Source: Telluria antibiotica
GTDB taxonomy: Bacteria; Pseudomonadota; Gammaproteobacteria; Burkholderiales; Burkholderiaceae_D
Direction of reading: 5' to 3'
DNA length: 64,000 bases
Assembly: GCF_011682055.1 (NCBI RefSeq)
Contig: NZ_JAAQOM010000003.1
Span: 310,001 to 374,000 of the forward strand
Made by a program: the position numbers and the translations under genes. The notes under the pieces were generated by a model, which saw only the letters and a program-made list of their open reading frames with translations, had not been told where the DNA came from and made no database searches. Shown here piece by piece: positions 31,164-38,951 of the stretch (its first letter is position 1; every line of letters starts with the position of its first letter).

Positions 31164-32038
31164 TGCTGATAAACGCTTGAATAGTTCATCGACCCCGTTT
31201 GGCTGATATCGGCAGCATGGCCGTTGGTGCTCTGGCTCGCGATCGCCGTATTGCTGAAGCCGGCTTGCGTGATGGTCAGGCTGTTCTCGTAGCCGGCCTG
31301 CACGAAGCTGGCGACGTTGAAATCGCCGTTCTGGACTACGCGCGCAACCGTCGCGTAGTCCGACTGGATGGCGTCGACGCTGTTGCCTTGTCCCTGCTGT
31401 TGAACGTCCACGCTCTTCAGGTCGGAATGGGTGATCGTCGCGCGGGCCGTGTTGGCGGCGCCCCTCTGCACGATGGTCGGGCCGGAGCCCGTCGCGTCCC
31501 GCGTGCCCACCGACACCGTGTTTTCCTCGCCGACCTGCGTGATGGCGGGGCCGTTATACACGGCGTCGTCCTGGGTCACCACGAGACGGTTGCGCGTGCC
31601 GGATTGATGGATTTCCAGGTGCGTATCGGCGCTATAGCGCTGCGCCACGCTGGCGCTATTGCCCGTGCCCTGTTGCTCGACCACGAGGAGGCTCGACGTC
31701 ACGATGTGTTGCGTGACACTGGCGTCGTTCGCCGTGCCTGATTGAGTGAGCCTGGCCTCGATCTCGCCCCGGTTGCTGGACGTGCCGTCCTGCGTGAGGC
31801 CGGCGAGGTTTCCCGAGCCCTGCTGATAGACGGTCGCCAACGCCCTGCCGTGGATGTCCTGCTGGACGATGCCGTCGATCGTCGAGCCCGGGCGGCCCGC
31901 ATGGTTGTCGTCGCCGATCTGCGTGATCGTTGCCAGGCTGCCGGACGACGAGCTGGTTTGCTGCGTCACCGTGCCGGATTGGGCCGCGGCGCCTTGGCAG
32001 GCGCATGCCAGGGCGATGGCCGGGAGAGCGAGTTTCAT
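31160..32038 (-). CDS. Large curlin-repeat protein (CsgA-like, third copy)
   Basis: A 292-residue secreted protein. The signal peptide is MKLALPAIALACACQGAAA. The rest is about 14 curlin-type repeats of the form Q-x-G-x-x-N-x-A-x-x-x-Q (EQQGTGNSASVAQ, QQQGQGNSVDAIQ, VQNGDFNVASFVQ). It shares with the two upstream copies the early insert NHAGRPG...GIVQ and the C-terminal SSVYQH. E. coli CsgA is about half this length with five repeats. It should be exported as an unfolded subunit through CsgG and polymerise as amyloid at the cell surface. It is last gene of the csgEFG-curlin operon, 22 bases after the second copy. Confidence 0.85.
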   Translation of the reverse strand: MKLALPAIALACACQGAAAQSGTVTQQTSSSSGSLATITQIGDDNHAGRPGSTIDGIVQQDIHGRALATVYQQGSGNLAGLTQDGTSSNRGEIEARLTQSGTANDASVTQHIVTSSLLVVEQQGTGNSASVAQRYSADTHLEIHQSGTRNRLVVTQDDAVYNGPAITQVGEENTVSVGTRDATGSGPTIVQRGAANTARATITHSDLKSVDVQQQGQGNSVDAIQSDYATVARVVQNGDFNVASFVQAGYENSLTITQAGFSNTAIASQSTNGHAADISQTGSMNYSSVYQH

Positions 32039-32060
32039 CGGTGGCTCCTGTGAGGTTGCT

Positions 32061-33005
32061 TCAGTGCTGATAGACGCTGGTCCAGTTGCCCGATCCCGTC
32101 TGGCGGAGATTGGCCGCATACACATCGCCCTGCTGGCGCAACGTCGCGCTGTTGGCGTCGCCAATCTGGGCAATCACGGCGCTGTTCCCGGTAAAGATTC
32201 CGACCCCGCCGGACTGTGCGGTGCGCGCCGCGTTGCCGATGCCGTTCTGATCGATGCTGACGGTATGGCCGTACCCCGTCTGGGTTCCATCCGCCAAGTT
32301 GGCAGAGCCCTGTTGCTGGAATAACATGGCCCCTTCATTGATATTTGTCTGGCTGGCGCGCGCGTCATTGCGATAGCCGTCTTGCTGGATGACCGGGCTG
32401 CAGAAACTCGCCTGTTCCGCCATTACCGACGCTGTATTGCCTTCGCCGTTCTGCACCACGCGAGAGCCGAAAAACGGACCGCTGTTGTGTTCGCTGACTG
32501 CCGCGCTGTTGCCGATGCCGTTCTGGGTCGTCCAGATGCTGCTGTCCATGACCGCGACCTGCTTGACGTCGGACCGGTTGCCGGTGCCGTTCTGCTTTAC
32601 CTCGATCAACGGACCGTTGACGTTTTCCTGCCGCACGGTGGCGCTGTTTCCGCTGCCGGTCTGCTCGACCGAAGCCTCCACGCTCAACTCATGGACCGTG
32701 TCCTGTACGACGCTCGCGTTGTTGTTTGTCCCGTTCTGGTAAATGCGCAATGTCCAGTCGTAACCTTGGAAGAGGTCGCGCTGGATGACGCCGGGGCCGG
32801 ACGCGCCGGGACCGCCCACGTGGTTGTTGTCGCCGATCTGCGTGATCGTCACGCCTGTGTCGCCGTTCGGCAGATCGGATTGCTCGGCGGCCGTCGTGTT
32901 GCCATTGCCCTGCTGCGTGATCGTGATGCTCGGTCCCGCGGCCACGACATGGCAGGCGCAGGCGAGGCCGACGCCGATGATGATGGAAGAGAGTGGTGCT
33001 TTCAT
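32061..33005 (-). CDS. Large curlin-repeat protein (CsgA-like, second copy)
   Basis: A 314-residue secreted curlin paralog. The signal peptide is MKAPLSSIIIGVGLACACHVVAA. Repeats include ITQQGNGNTTAAEQ, VEQTGSGNSATVRQ, VKQNGTGNRSDVKQ and VVQNGEGNTASVMAEQ, about 13 in all. The insert NHVGGPGASGPGVIQ in the second repeat and the C-terminal TSVYQH match the neighbouring copies. ATG at 33005 follows a TCAAGGAG-type ribosome site on the minus strand; the frame upstream has no signal peptide. The central repeats differ enough from the other copies to suggest an old duplication. Predicted extracellular amyloid subunit. Confidence 0.87.
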   Translation of the reverse strand: MKAPLSSIIIGVGLACACHVVAAGPSITITQQGNGNTTAAEQSDLPNGDTGVTITQIGDNNHVGGPGASGPGVIQRDLFQGYDWTLRIYQNGTNNNASVVQDTVHELSVEASVEQTGSGNSATVRQENVNGPLIEVKQNGTGNRSDVKQVAVMDSSIWTTQNGIGNSAAVSEHNSGPFFGSRVVQNGEGNTASVMAEQASFCSPVIQQDGYRNDARASQTNINEGAMLFQQQGSANLADGTQTGYGHTVSIDQNGIGNAARTAQSGGVGIFTGNSAVIAQIGDANSATLRQQGDVYAANLRQTGSGNWTSVYQH

Positions 33006-33025
33006 GGCTTGCTCCTTGATGTGGA

Positions 33026-33059
33026 CCGGGGTACGGCGGCAAGGCGGGCCGTGCCCCGG
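33026..33059 (-). promoter_or_regulatory. Hairpin between first and second curlin genes
   Basis: CCGGGGTACGG (33026-33036) and CCGTGCCCCGG (33049-33059) form an 11-bp stem with one imperfect pair in the 94-bp gap. There is no T-run on the transcribed side. It may stabilise the upstream message or reduce read-through to the downstream copies. Confidence 0.4.
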
Positions 33060-33099
33060 CGCTGCTGGATTCCTGCGGTTAGTCGGCCAGTCCGGTCGC

Positions 33100-34047
33100 T
33101 CAGTGCTGATAAACGTTCGCGTAATTGCCGGCCCCGATCTGGCTGATGGTGGACGCGAATCCATCGCCGACCTGACGGAGTGTCGCGCTGTTGTTGTTGC
33201 CGACCTGGGTGATCAGCGCACTGTTACCGATGAGTATTTCGTTCACGCCGATCTGGGTGATGCTGGCCAGGTTGCCGTTGCCGTTCTGGTTGATGGCCGC
33301 GGACTGGCCGATGCCCGTCTGGGTGATGTCGGCCTGGTTGTCGGCGCCCGTCTGCGTGATCGCGAGGGTCGACGTCGAGACGCTGTATTGGTTCGTCGTC
33401 GCGTGGTTGCGGAGGCCCGTCTGGGTGATCGTGTGGTCACTGAAGTTGTTGTCGATCGCCGTGGCGGACACCGTGTTGCCATCGCCGTTCTGCACGACTG
33501 ACGGACCGGAGAACAGGGCGGTGCCCTGGTCGACGATCGTCGCCCCGTTGCCGGTGCCCGTTTGTGTCACGCGGATTCTGGTGTCCGACGCGGATTGCGT
33601 GACGTCAGTCGCGTTGCCGGTGCCGTTCTGGTTGACGATCACGTCGGCACCCCCGCTTTCTTCCTGCCGCACCATGGCGCTGTTCGCATTGCCCGTCTGC
33701 GCGATGCTGACGGTCGGGATATGGGGCCCGATGTCGGCTTGCACGATGCCGGCGTTGTTGCCCGTCCCGGACTGGGTCACGGTGGCCTCGGCGCCCGTGA
33801 TCGATCCGTGCTGGATGACGCCGGCGGTCGTCCCGCCCGGGCCGCCCACGTGATTGTCGGTGCCGGTCTGCTGAATGTGGATGAACGGAATGGCGCCGGG
33901 ATCGAAGTCGTATTGTTCGGCCGCGGCCGTGTTGCCCGTGCCCTGTTGGGTGATCGTGACCGTGGGCGAGGTGACCTGCGCCGCGGCGAACGGGCCCGCG
34001 ACCGCCAGGCCGACGCTCAATGCAAGTGCCGAGAGAAGGATTTTCAT
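33100..34047 (-). CDS. Large curlin-repeat protein (CsgA-like, first copy)
   Basis: A 315-residue secreted curlin paralog, first of three in transcription order. The signal peptide MKILLSALALSVGLAVAGPFAAA is followed by about 13 repeats (ITQQGTGNTAAAEQ, VTQSGTGNNAGIVQ, VNQNGTGNATDVTQ, INQNGNGNLASITQ). The shared insert NHVGGPGGTTAGVIQ and the C-terminal NYANVYQH are present. It lies 40 bases after the short CsgB-like gene. Gln/Asn/Gly/Ser/Thr-rich composition and near absence of Lys and Cys fit amyloid subunits. Probably the major fibre subunit together with its paralogs. Confidence 0.88.
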   Translation of the reverse strand: MKILLSALALSVGLAVAGPFAAAQVTSPTVTITQQGTGNTAAAEQYDFDPGAIPFIHIQQTGTDNHVGGPGGTTAGVIQHGSITGAEATVTQSGTGNNAGIVQADIGPHIPTVSIAQTGNANSAMVRQEESGGADVIVNQNGTGNATDVTQSASDTRIRVTQTGTGNGATIVDQGTALFSGPSVVQNGDGNTVSATAIDNNFSDHTITQTGLRNHATTNQYSVSTSTLAITQTGADNQADITQTGIGQSAAINQNGNGNLASITQIGVNEILIGNSALITQVGNNNSATLRQVGDGFASTISQIGAGNYANVYQH

Positions 34048-34087
34048 GACTGACTCCTGGTGTGGTGAGGGGCATTGCACGAACGAT

Positions 34088-34510
34088 TCAGCGCCCCTGG
34101 TACTGAATGATGGTGGCCGACTTGCCGTTGCCGTATTGGGCGACGCGCGCCGTCCCCTGCCGGCCGTACTGTTCGATGCGCGCCGTGTTCAGCACGCCCT
34201 GCTGCTCGATGGCGGCGCGATTGCCGGTACCGGCTTGCAGGATGTCCGCCTGGTTGCGGTCGCCGCGTTGCCGTATCGAGGCTTCGTTGTCGAGCCCGTC
34301 CTGCACGACGCCCGCACCGTTGGCCGTGCCGTCCTGGTCGACGAGGGCCTGGCTTTGCCGGCCGCCCAGCCCTGCCGCCATGGCCGGCGCGACTGTGCCG
34401 TTCGGCATCGTCCGGGTTGGTGCATCGAGTTCCGATGGAGCCAGGTCCGGATCGCCGGCCCGGGCTGCCGCGGCAAGGAGCAGGGCGCACGCCGCGTACA
34501 CGGCCTTCAT
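34088..34510 (-). CDS. Short curlin-repeat protein, candidate nucleator (CsgB-like)
   Basis: A 140-residue protein with signal peptide MKAVYAACALLLAAAARA and only four or five curlin repeats in its C-terminal 80 residues (VDQDGTANGAGVVQ, IRQRGDRNQADILQ, IEQQGVLNTARIEQ, VAQYGNGKSATIIQ). It has more Arg and Asp than the big curlins and ends in QYQGR. E. coli CsgB is 151 residues, also more basic, and nucleates CsgA, so a nucleator or minor-subunit role is inferred. Its start overlaps the csgG stop by 4 bases. Confidence 0.75.
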   Translation of the reverse strand: MKAVYAACALLLAAAARAGDPDLAPSELDAPTRTMPNGTVAPAMAAGLGGRQSQALVDQDGTANGAGVVQDGLDNEASIRQRGDRNQADILQAGTGNRAAIEQQGVLNTARIEQYGRQGTARVAQYGNGKSATIIQYQGR

Positions 34511-35403
34511 GGCGCGCTCCCCGGATTCGTGCCGGCGACGCGCGGTGCCATCCGCTGCGCGACCTGCTGGAGGGCGGCGGTATCGAGGTAGCGCCGCAGC
34601 ACCGGGCTGGACAGGGCGGCTTCGTCCTTCAGCGCCCAGTTGCCGGCCTTGATGCCTTGGGCGATGAGGTGGATGACGGCCGCCTCGATGGCCTCGTCGA
34701 CGCACAGTTGCGGCGGTTCGTTGCGCGTGATGCCGGCTTCGAATTCCGCCAGGTTTTTTACGTTGACGAACTTGAAGACGCTGGGGTGCAGTTCGTACGA
34801 GTAGATGGTCTTGCTCGTCGAGACGCTTTGCAGGATCTGCCCGCTGCCGATGTCGACCGTGCGCAGGCTGACCGTCACCTGGTCGACGCGGTATTGCGTG
34901 CTCATGCCGACGCCGAGGAAGCGCGCGCCCACGCCGCCCGTGCGCACATTGCTTTCGTAGGCGACGATGCCGCCTTCGACGAGGACCGATGCCGCCAGCA
35001 GCGGCGGGATCTGCACGGCCGGCGTGCCGGCCGGCTGCGGCATTTCCAGAGCGCGCACGATCTTGCGTTCGGTGAGGAGGTTCTGCAGGTTCTCCCGTTC
35101 GACCGGGATGAACCAGCCGGAGTCCTGCAGCGCGCGGATCAGCATCGACGACGCGCCCTGCGTCACCGCCGTCGAGAACGAGCTGTCCGGTGCCGGCTTG
35201 TACTGGCCCGTCTGGTCGCGGATGCCGTACACGGCCACGGCGATCCTGCCCTTCGGCGGCGGCAGGGCCAGCAGGTCGCGCGTGAGGGCGGTGTCCGGCG
35301 TGAGGCGCGCATTGTCGCGCACGGCCGACGGCGCGTGGGCGCAGCCGCCCAGCAGCGCCGCCAGCGCGAGCGCCGCGGGCAGTGAAGCGCGCGGCGCGCT
35401 CAT
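34507..35403 (-). CDS. csgG: Curli secretion lipoprotein CsgG
   Basis: A 298-residue outer-membrane lipoprotein that forms the nonameric curlin export pore. The lipobox LLGGC lies at the end of the signal sequence. CsgG blocks are KGRIAVAVYGIRDQTGQYK, FSTAVTQGASSMLIRALQDSGWFIPVEREN, LLTERKIVR, and TGGVGARFLGVGMSTQYRVDQVTVSLRTVDI (the transmembrane hairpin and rim). ATG at 35403 overlaps the csgF stop by 4 bases; an upstream open frame lacks a signal. Slightly longer than the 277-residue E. coli protein, mostly at the C-terminus. Confidence 0.96.
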   Translation of the reverse strand: MSAPRASLPAALALAALLGGCAHAPSAVRDNARLTPDTALTRDLLALPPPKGRIAVAVYGIRDQTGQYKPAPDSSFSTAVTQGASSMLIRALQDSGWFIPVERENLQNLLTERKIVRALEMPQPAGTPAVQIPPLLAASVLVEGGIVAYESNVRTGGVGARFLGVGMSTQYRVDQVTVSLRTVDIGSGQILQSVSTSKTIYSYELHPSVFKFVNVKNLAEFEAGITRNEPPQLCVDEAIEAAVIHLIAQGIKAGNWALKDEAALSSPVLRRYLDTAALQQVAQRMAPRVAGTNPGSAP

Positions 35404-35825
35404 TGGCCGACCTCGAACGACGTGACGGCGCCCGTCGACTTGTCGGTGGTCGTCACGCGCAGCAGGCCTCCGCCGAGGTCGGTCACCGTGATGACGAAGT
35501 TCTCCGTCGAGAACGTGCCCGGCAACAGTTTGCCGTCCGTTCCCATCAGCTTCGACGTCGCGGCGGAAGCGAGCTGGCTCAGCATCATGCGTTCGAGCGT
35601 CTCGTTGAACTGTTGCAGCGGGCTCTGGTTCAGCGGCGACGAGCCGCCGAGCCCCGACGAGCCATGCTTGTTCGTCGCCGACGCCGACGCGAGCAGTCCG
35701 GGGCCGTTCGACGGCGACCCGCCGAAACTCGGGTTGACCGGCACGTAGACCAGTTCGGAGGCGCCGGCGGCGGCGCCCCACAGTGCGAGACAACAGGCGA
35801 GATGCGGGGACAAGCTGTGCAACAT
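35400..35825 (-). CDS. csgF: Curli assembly protein CsgF
   Basis: A 141-residue secreted protein. The signal peptide precedes the mature N-terminus ELVYVPVNPSFGGSP, which is the highly conserved CsgF segment that inserts into the CsgG pore. SPLQQFNETLERMMLSQLAS and the C-terminal beta domain (FVITVTDLGGGLLRVTTTD) complete the family pattern. It tethers the nucleator to the pore exit. It lies between csgE (19 bases upstream) and csgG (4-base overlap). Confidence 0.95.
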   Translation of the reverse strand: MLHSLSPHLACCLALWGAAAGASELVYVPVNPSFGGSPSNGPGLLASASATNKHGSSGLGGSSPLNQSPLQQFNETLERMMLSQLASAATSKLMGTDGKLLPGTFSTENFVITVTDLGGGLLRVTTTDKSTGAVTSFEVGQ

Positions 35826-35844
35826 GGCTCACTCCTTCGTGCGG

Positions 35845-36267
35845 TCAGAATTCGTCGGGCGCGAGATCGGCATCGCGGAGGAAAGTGCGTTCTTGGTCGA
35901 TGTCCAGGACGGCCCGGTAGGCGCTGTCGGCGGCGTTCTCGCCCAGCGCCTGCAGCTCCGTGCGCGCGGGCGGCAACTGCACCTGGAGCACGCGGCGCGC
36001 GCCGTATTCGACCCACACCTGCGTGCCCCAGCGCGCAGACGGACGCTCGCGGAGCGCGATCGTGTAGCGGTCACTGCCGGGCTTGTCGAGCCATGCGGCG
36101 ATGAAGTGCCGGCAGAATTCCTGGCCTGCCACCGTGATGGGTTGGCTTGCCACGATGCCCCATCCGTCCGGAGCCAGGTCGTGCCCGTCCTGGCTCGCGG
36201 CACAAGGGGCGAGGGAGCACGCACCCGCCAGCGCCAGGCTGGCGAGCACGCGGGAGATGGTAATCAT
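35845..36267 (-). CDS. csgE: Curli assembly chaperone CsgE
   Basis: A 140-residue periplasmic protein, first gene of the curli operon. Signal peptide MITISRVLASLALAGACSLAPCAA, then GIVASQPITVAGQEFCRHFIAAW, YTIALRERPSARWGTQVWVEYGARRVLQVQLPPAR, and the C-terminal ERTFLRDADLAPDEF. CsgE caps the CsgG pore and gives substrate specificity. ATG at 36267 is chosen because AAAGG lies 7-11 bases upstream; a TTG 6 bases earlier abuts it. It has two cysteines in the signal region and one in the mature part. Confidence 0.93.
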   Translation of the reverse strand: MITISRVLASLALAGACSLAPCAASQDGHDLAPDGWGIVASQPITVAGQEFCRHFIAAWLDKPGSDRYTIALRERPSARWGTQVWVEYGARRVLQVQLPPARTELQALGENAADSAYRAVLDIDQERTFLRDADLAPDEF

Positions 36268-36330
36268 CTGCAACCTTTATTGCATAAAAGTTATAAAATA
36301 AGCAATATTGATAGGTGCAGTGTAGCGATT
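36268..36330 (-). promoter_or_regulatory. AT-rich promoter region of the curli operon
   Basis: The stretch upstream of csgE is markedly AT-rich against the genome background. On the minus strand TATAAC (36290-36295) is a good -10 candidate, with only a weak TGCACC about 18 bases further upstream. That pattern is common for activator-dependent promoters. No csgD-like regulator gene is adjacent. Confidence 0.4.
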
Positions 36331-36387
36331 GGACGCGCTCGTCTCACGAGCTTCGTCAGAGATGTTGAGCCAAGTGTTGGAGGCGGA

Positions 36388-37389
36388 TCAATGCGCGATC
36401 GCCACCTTGCCCACATGCGTGCCGCCCGCCACGGTGGCGTACGCCGCAGCCGCCTCGTCGATGCCGAACGTCCGATCGACCACCGGCACGATGCCATTGG
36501 CCTCGATGGCACGCACGGCTTCCGCCAGGTCCGCCACCGACCCCGTGCTGTTGCCCACCACGCGCAGCGCCTTGCCGATGATGGAAAACAGGTTGATGGA
36601 CGTCGCCGCGCCCGACAGGAAGCCGACCGTGAACACGGTGCCGCCCATCGCCGCCGCGTGCAGCGAGCGCTCGAACGTGGCGTCGCCGACCGTCTCGACG
36701 ACGAGGTCGGCGCCGCGGCCGTTCGTCAGCGCCAGCACGGCCGTATCCCAGTCCGGCCGTGCGCGATAGTTCACGAGGTGGTCCGCGCCGAGCGCGCGGC
36801 CCCGCTCCAGCTTGGCGTCCGACGACGAGACGAGGATCACGGTCGCACCGCTCGCCTTGGCGAACTGCAACGCGAACAGGCTGACGCCACCCGTACCGAG
36901 GATGACGACGGTCGAGCCGGGCCGCACGGAGGCCGACCGCACCGCATTCCACGCCGTCGTGGCCGCGATCGGCAACGTCGCGCCCTGCGCGAAATCGAGG
37001 TGATCGGGCAGCCGCACAACACTCCGCGCCGGCACGACCACGTATTCCGACAGCGAGCCGGGCAGCGTGATGCCGCGCATGGCCGCGATCCGTTCCGGCC
37101 GCATCGGGCCGTCGAGCCAGCCGGGCATGAAGTGCGGGATCACGCGGTCGCCGCGCGCGACATTGGTCGCGCCGGCGCCCAGCGCGACGACCTCGCCCGC
37201 ACCGTCCGCGACGGGCACCATCGGCAACGTGGCACCGGGAAAGCTCCCCGTCGCGACGGCGACGTCGATGTAGTTCAGCGCGGCGGCGCGCAGGCGGATG
37301 AGGACGTCGCCGGGGCCCGGTTCCGGATCGGGCAGCGACGTGCGGCGGAACGAGGAGAGCGACGGTTCGACGAGCTGGATGGCGTACAT
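36388..37389 (-). CDS. Zinc-independent MDR-family alcohol dehydrogenase / quinone reductase
   Basis: A 333-residue medium-chain dehydrogenase/reductase. The N-terminal GroES-like fold has PGPGDVLIRLRAAALNYIDVAVATG, where Asn-Tyr replaces the Cys-His zinc ligand of classical alcohol dehydrogenases. The Rossmann motif is VVILGTGGVSLFALQFAK, and LVVETVGDATFERSL is typical of the NAD(P)-dependent group. Probable substrate is a quinone, enone or small alcohol. The gene is divergent from a LysR regulator, which is the obvious candidate controller, with 96 bases between starts. Confidence 0.85.
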   Translation of the reverse strand: MYAIQLVEPSLSSFRRTSLPDPEPGPGDVLIRLRAAALNYIDVAVATGSFPGATLPMVPVADGAGEVVALGAGATNVARGDRVIPHFMPGWLDGPMRPERIAAMRGITLPGSLSEYVVVPARSVVRLPDHLDFAQGATLPIAATTAWNAVRSASVRPGSTVVILGTGGVSLFALQFAKASGATVILVSSSDAKLERGRALGADHLVNYRARPDWDTAVLALTNGRGADLVVETVGDATFERSLHAAAMGGTVFTVGFLSGAATSINLFSIIGKALRVVGNSTGSVADLAEAVRAIEANGIVPVVDRTFGIDEAAAAYATVAGGTHVGKVAIAH

Positions 37390-37485
37390 GGCATGGGCTC
37401 CTGTGAAATGAGAGGCCAGTGTGATTGCTCATCGAAAGACGATAAACTCTGCTTTTCTTGCATCATTTTCAACCGGGACTTGCGA
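37390..37485. promoter_or_regulatory. Divergent control region with LysR-box candidate
   Basis: The region between the two divergent starts contains ATCG-N5-CGAT (37431-37443) inside TCATCGAAAGACGATAA. That is an interrupted palindrome of the size LysR-type regulators bind. Confidence 0.35.
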
Positions 37486-38400
37486 ATGGATCTGCTGGAC
37501 AGCATGAAGGTCTACGTGCTCACCGTCGAGAAGGGCAGCCTGAGCGCGGCCGCGGACGCGTGCGGCATGTCGGCCACGATGGCCGGCAACCACGTGCGCG
37601 CGCTCGAGGAGCGGCTCGGCATGCAGCTGATGCACCGCACGACGCGGCGCCAGCACGTGACGGCATTCGGCGAGGATTACTATGCGCGCTGCAAGGAGAT
37701 CCTGCGGCTCGTCGCCGAGACGGACGCGCAGGCGTCCGCGATGCGCCTCGCGCCCGCGGGCACGTTGCGCGTCAGCGCGCCCGTCACGTTCGGCGTCGAG
37801 GCGCTGGCGCCGGCGCTTCCCGACTACCTGGCGCGCTATCCCGAGGTGGACGTCGAACTGGACATCGCCGACCGCATCGTCGACCTGATGGACGGCGGTT
37901 GCGAAGCCGCGATCCGCATCGGCCAGCTGGCGCCCGATTCGGGCCTCGTCGCGCGGCCGCTGGCGCCGTACCGGCTGATGCTGTGCGCGTCGCCCGACTA
38001 CCTCGCGCGGCGCGGCATGCCGCAGACGCCGTCCGACCTGGCCCATCACGACTGCCTGTCGTTCGGCGCCGCGAACATCAATCAATGGCGGTTCCAACGC
38101 GATGACGACGTGTGCCAGGTGCCCGTCCAGGGCCGCGTAAAAATCAACAACGGACAGGCGCTGCGGACCGCGGCGCTGCAGGGGCTCGGCGTCGTGCTGC
38201 AGCCGACGATCCTGCTCGAGGCCGACGTGCGGGCAGGGCGCCTCGTCCAGCTGTTTCCCGATTTCGAGCTGCCGGGCCGGCCCGTGCACGTCGTCTACCT
38301 GCCGCACCGTTATCGCTCGCCCAAGCTGCGCAGCTTCATCGATTTCGTGATCGAGCGCTTCGGCGACGCCGCATCAACCCTTTCCACGAGGACCCCATGA
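37486..38400 (+). CDS. LysR-family transcriptional regulator
   Basis: A 304-residue regulator. The winged helix-turn-helix is at residues 1-60 (FVLTVEKGSLSAAADACGMS-like pattern: VYVLTVEKGSLSAAADACGM, RALEERLGMQLMHRTTR). The effector domain runs from about 88 to 295 with LRVSAPVTFGVEALAPALPDY. It belongs to the AaeR/DmlR-like LysR group. ATG at 37486 gives the normal LysR N-terminus. Its stop overlaps the start of the isochorismatase-fold gene by 4 bases, so it probably controls that gene as well as the divergent alcohol dehydrogenase. Confidence 0.92.
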   Translation: MDLLDSMKVYVLTVEKGSLSAAADACGMSATMAGNHVRALEERLGMQLMHRTTRRQHVTAFGEDYYARCKEILRLVAETDAQASAMRLAPAGTLRVSAPVTFGVEALAPALPDYLARYPEVDVELDIADRIVDLMDGGCEAAIRIGQLAPDSGLVARPLAPYRLMLCASPDYLARRGMPQTPSDLAHHDCLSFGAANINQWRFQRDDDVCQVPVQGRVKINNGQALRTAALQGLGVVLQPTILLEADVRAGRLVQLFPDFELPGRPVHVVYLPHRYRSPKLRSFIDFVIERFGDAASTLSTRTP

Positions 38401-38936
38401 CCGCGCTGCTCATCATCGACATGCAAAAAGGCATGCTCAGCCCCACGTTGCCGCCCCGGAACAACCCGCAGGCGGAAGCCAACATCGCACGCCTGCTGGC
38501 CGCGTGGCGCGAGGCGGGCAAGCCCGTGGTGCTCGTGCGCCACATCAGCCGGTCGGCGACGTCCGTGTTTGCGCCGGGTCAGGCAGGCGCCGAATTCCAG
38601 GAACGATTCGCGCCGCTGGCGCTCGAACACATCGTCGAGAAGAACGTGCCGGACGCCTTCGTCAACACGGGCCTCGAACGGTGGCTGCACGTGCGCGGCA
38701 TCCGCGACGTCGTGATCGCCGGCGTGAGCACGAACAATTCCGTCGAGGCGACGGCGCGCACGGCCGGCAATCTGGGGTTCTCGACCGTCGTCGTCGCGGA
38801 TGCGTGTTTCACCTTCGACAAGGCCGATTTCGGCGGCACGCCGCGCAGCGCCGACGAGGTGCACCTGATGGCGCTCGCCAACCTGCATGGCGAGTACGCC
38901 GACGTGCGCACGACGGCCGACTTCCTGGGCGGCTGA
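38397..38936 (+). CDS. Isochorismatase-fold hydrolase with Ser at the nucleophile position
   Basis: A 179-residue protein of the cysteine hydrolase/isochorismatase superfamily. Asp8 (IIDMQ) and Lys82 (VEKNVPDAF) of the catalytic triad are present, but the usual Cys is Ser115 (GVSTNNSVEATART). This variant occurs in a recognisable subgroup, so the protein may use a different chemistry or have lost hydrolysis. FGGTPRSADEVHLMALANLHGEYADV closes the fold. It is translationally coupled to the LysR gene. A 15-bp tandem duplication covers its last codons and stop. Confidence 0.85.
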   Translation: MTALLIIDMQKGMLSPTLPPRNNPQAEANIARLLAAWREAGKPVVLVRHISRSATSVFAPGQAGAEFQERFAPLALEHIVEKNVPDAFVNTGLERWLHVRGIRDVVIAGVSTNNSVEATARTAGNLGFSTVVVADACFTFDKADFGGTPRSADEVHLMALANLHGEYADVRTTADFLGG

Positions 38937-38951
38937 TTCCTGGGCGGCTGA
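38922..38951. repeat. 15-bp perfect tandem duplication at a stop codon
   Basis: TTCCTGGGCGGCTGA occurs twice head to tail (38922-38936 and 38937-38951). The first copy ends with the stop codon of the isochorismatase-fold gene. The second touches the 3' end of the convergent small gene. Confidence 0.9.

Noticed and set aside
31160..34510. Regular spacing of repeats considered as a CRISPR array
   Set aside because: The repeats are degenerate, in frame and protein-coding (curlin motif). There are no identical direct repeats with unique spacers, and no cas genes.
31199..34591. Plus-strand open frames through the curlin genes
   Set aside because: They arise from the repetitive curlin sequence read antisense. 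Signal peptides and repeats are on the minus strand.
35824..37485. Long N-terminal extension of the LysR regulator
   Set aside because: The extension is antisense to csgE and the alcohol dehydrogenase, and the normal LysR N-terminus begins at 37486.
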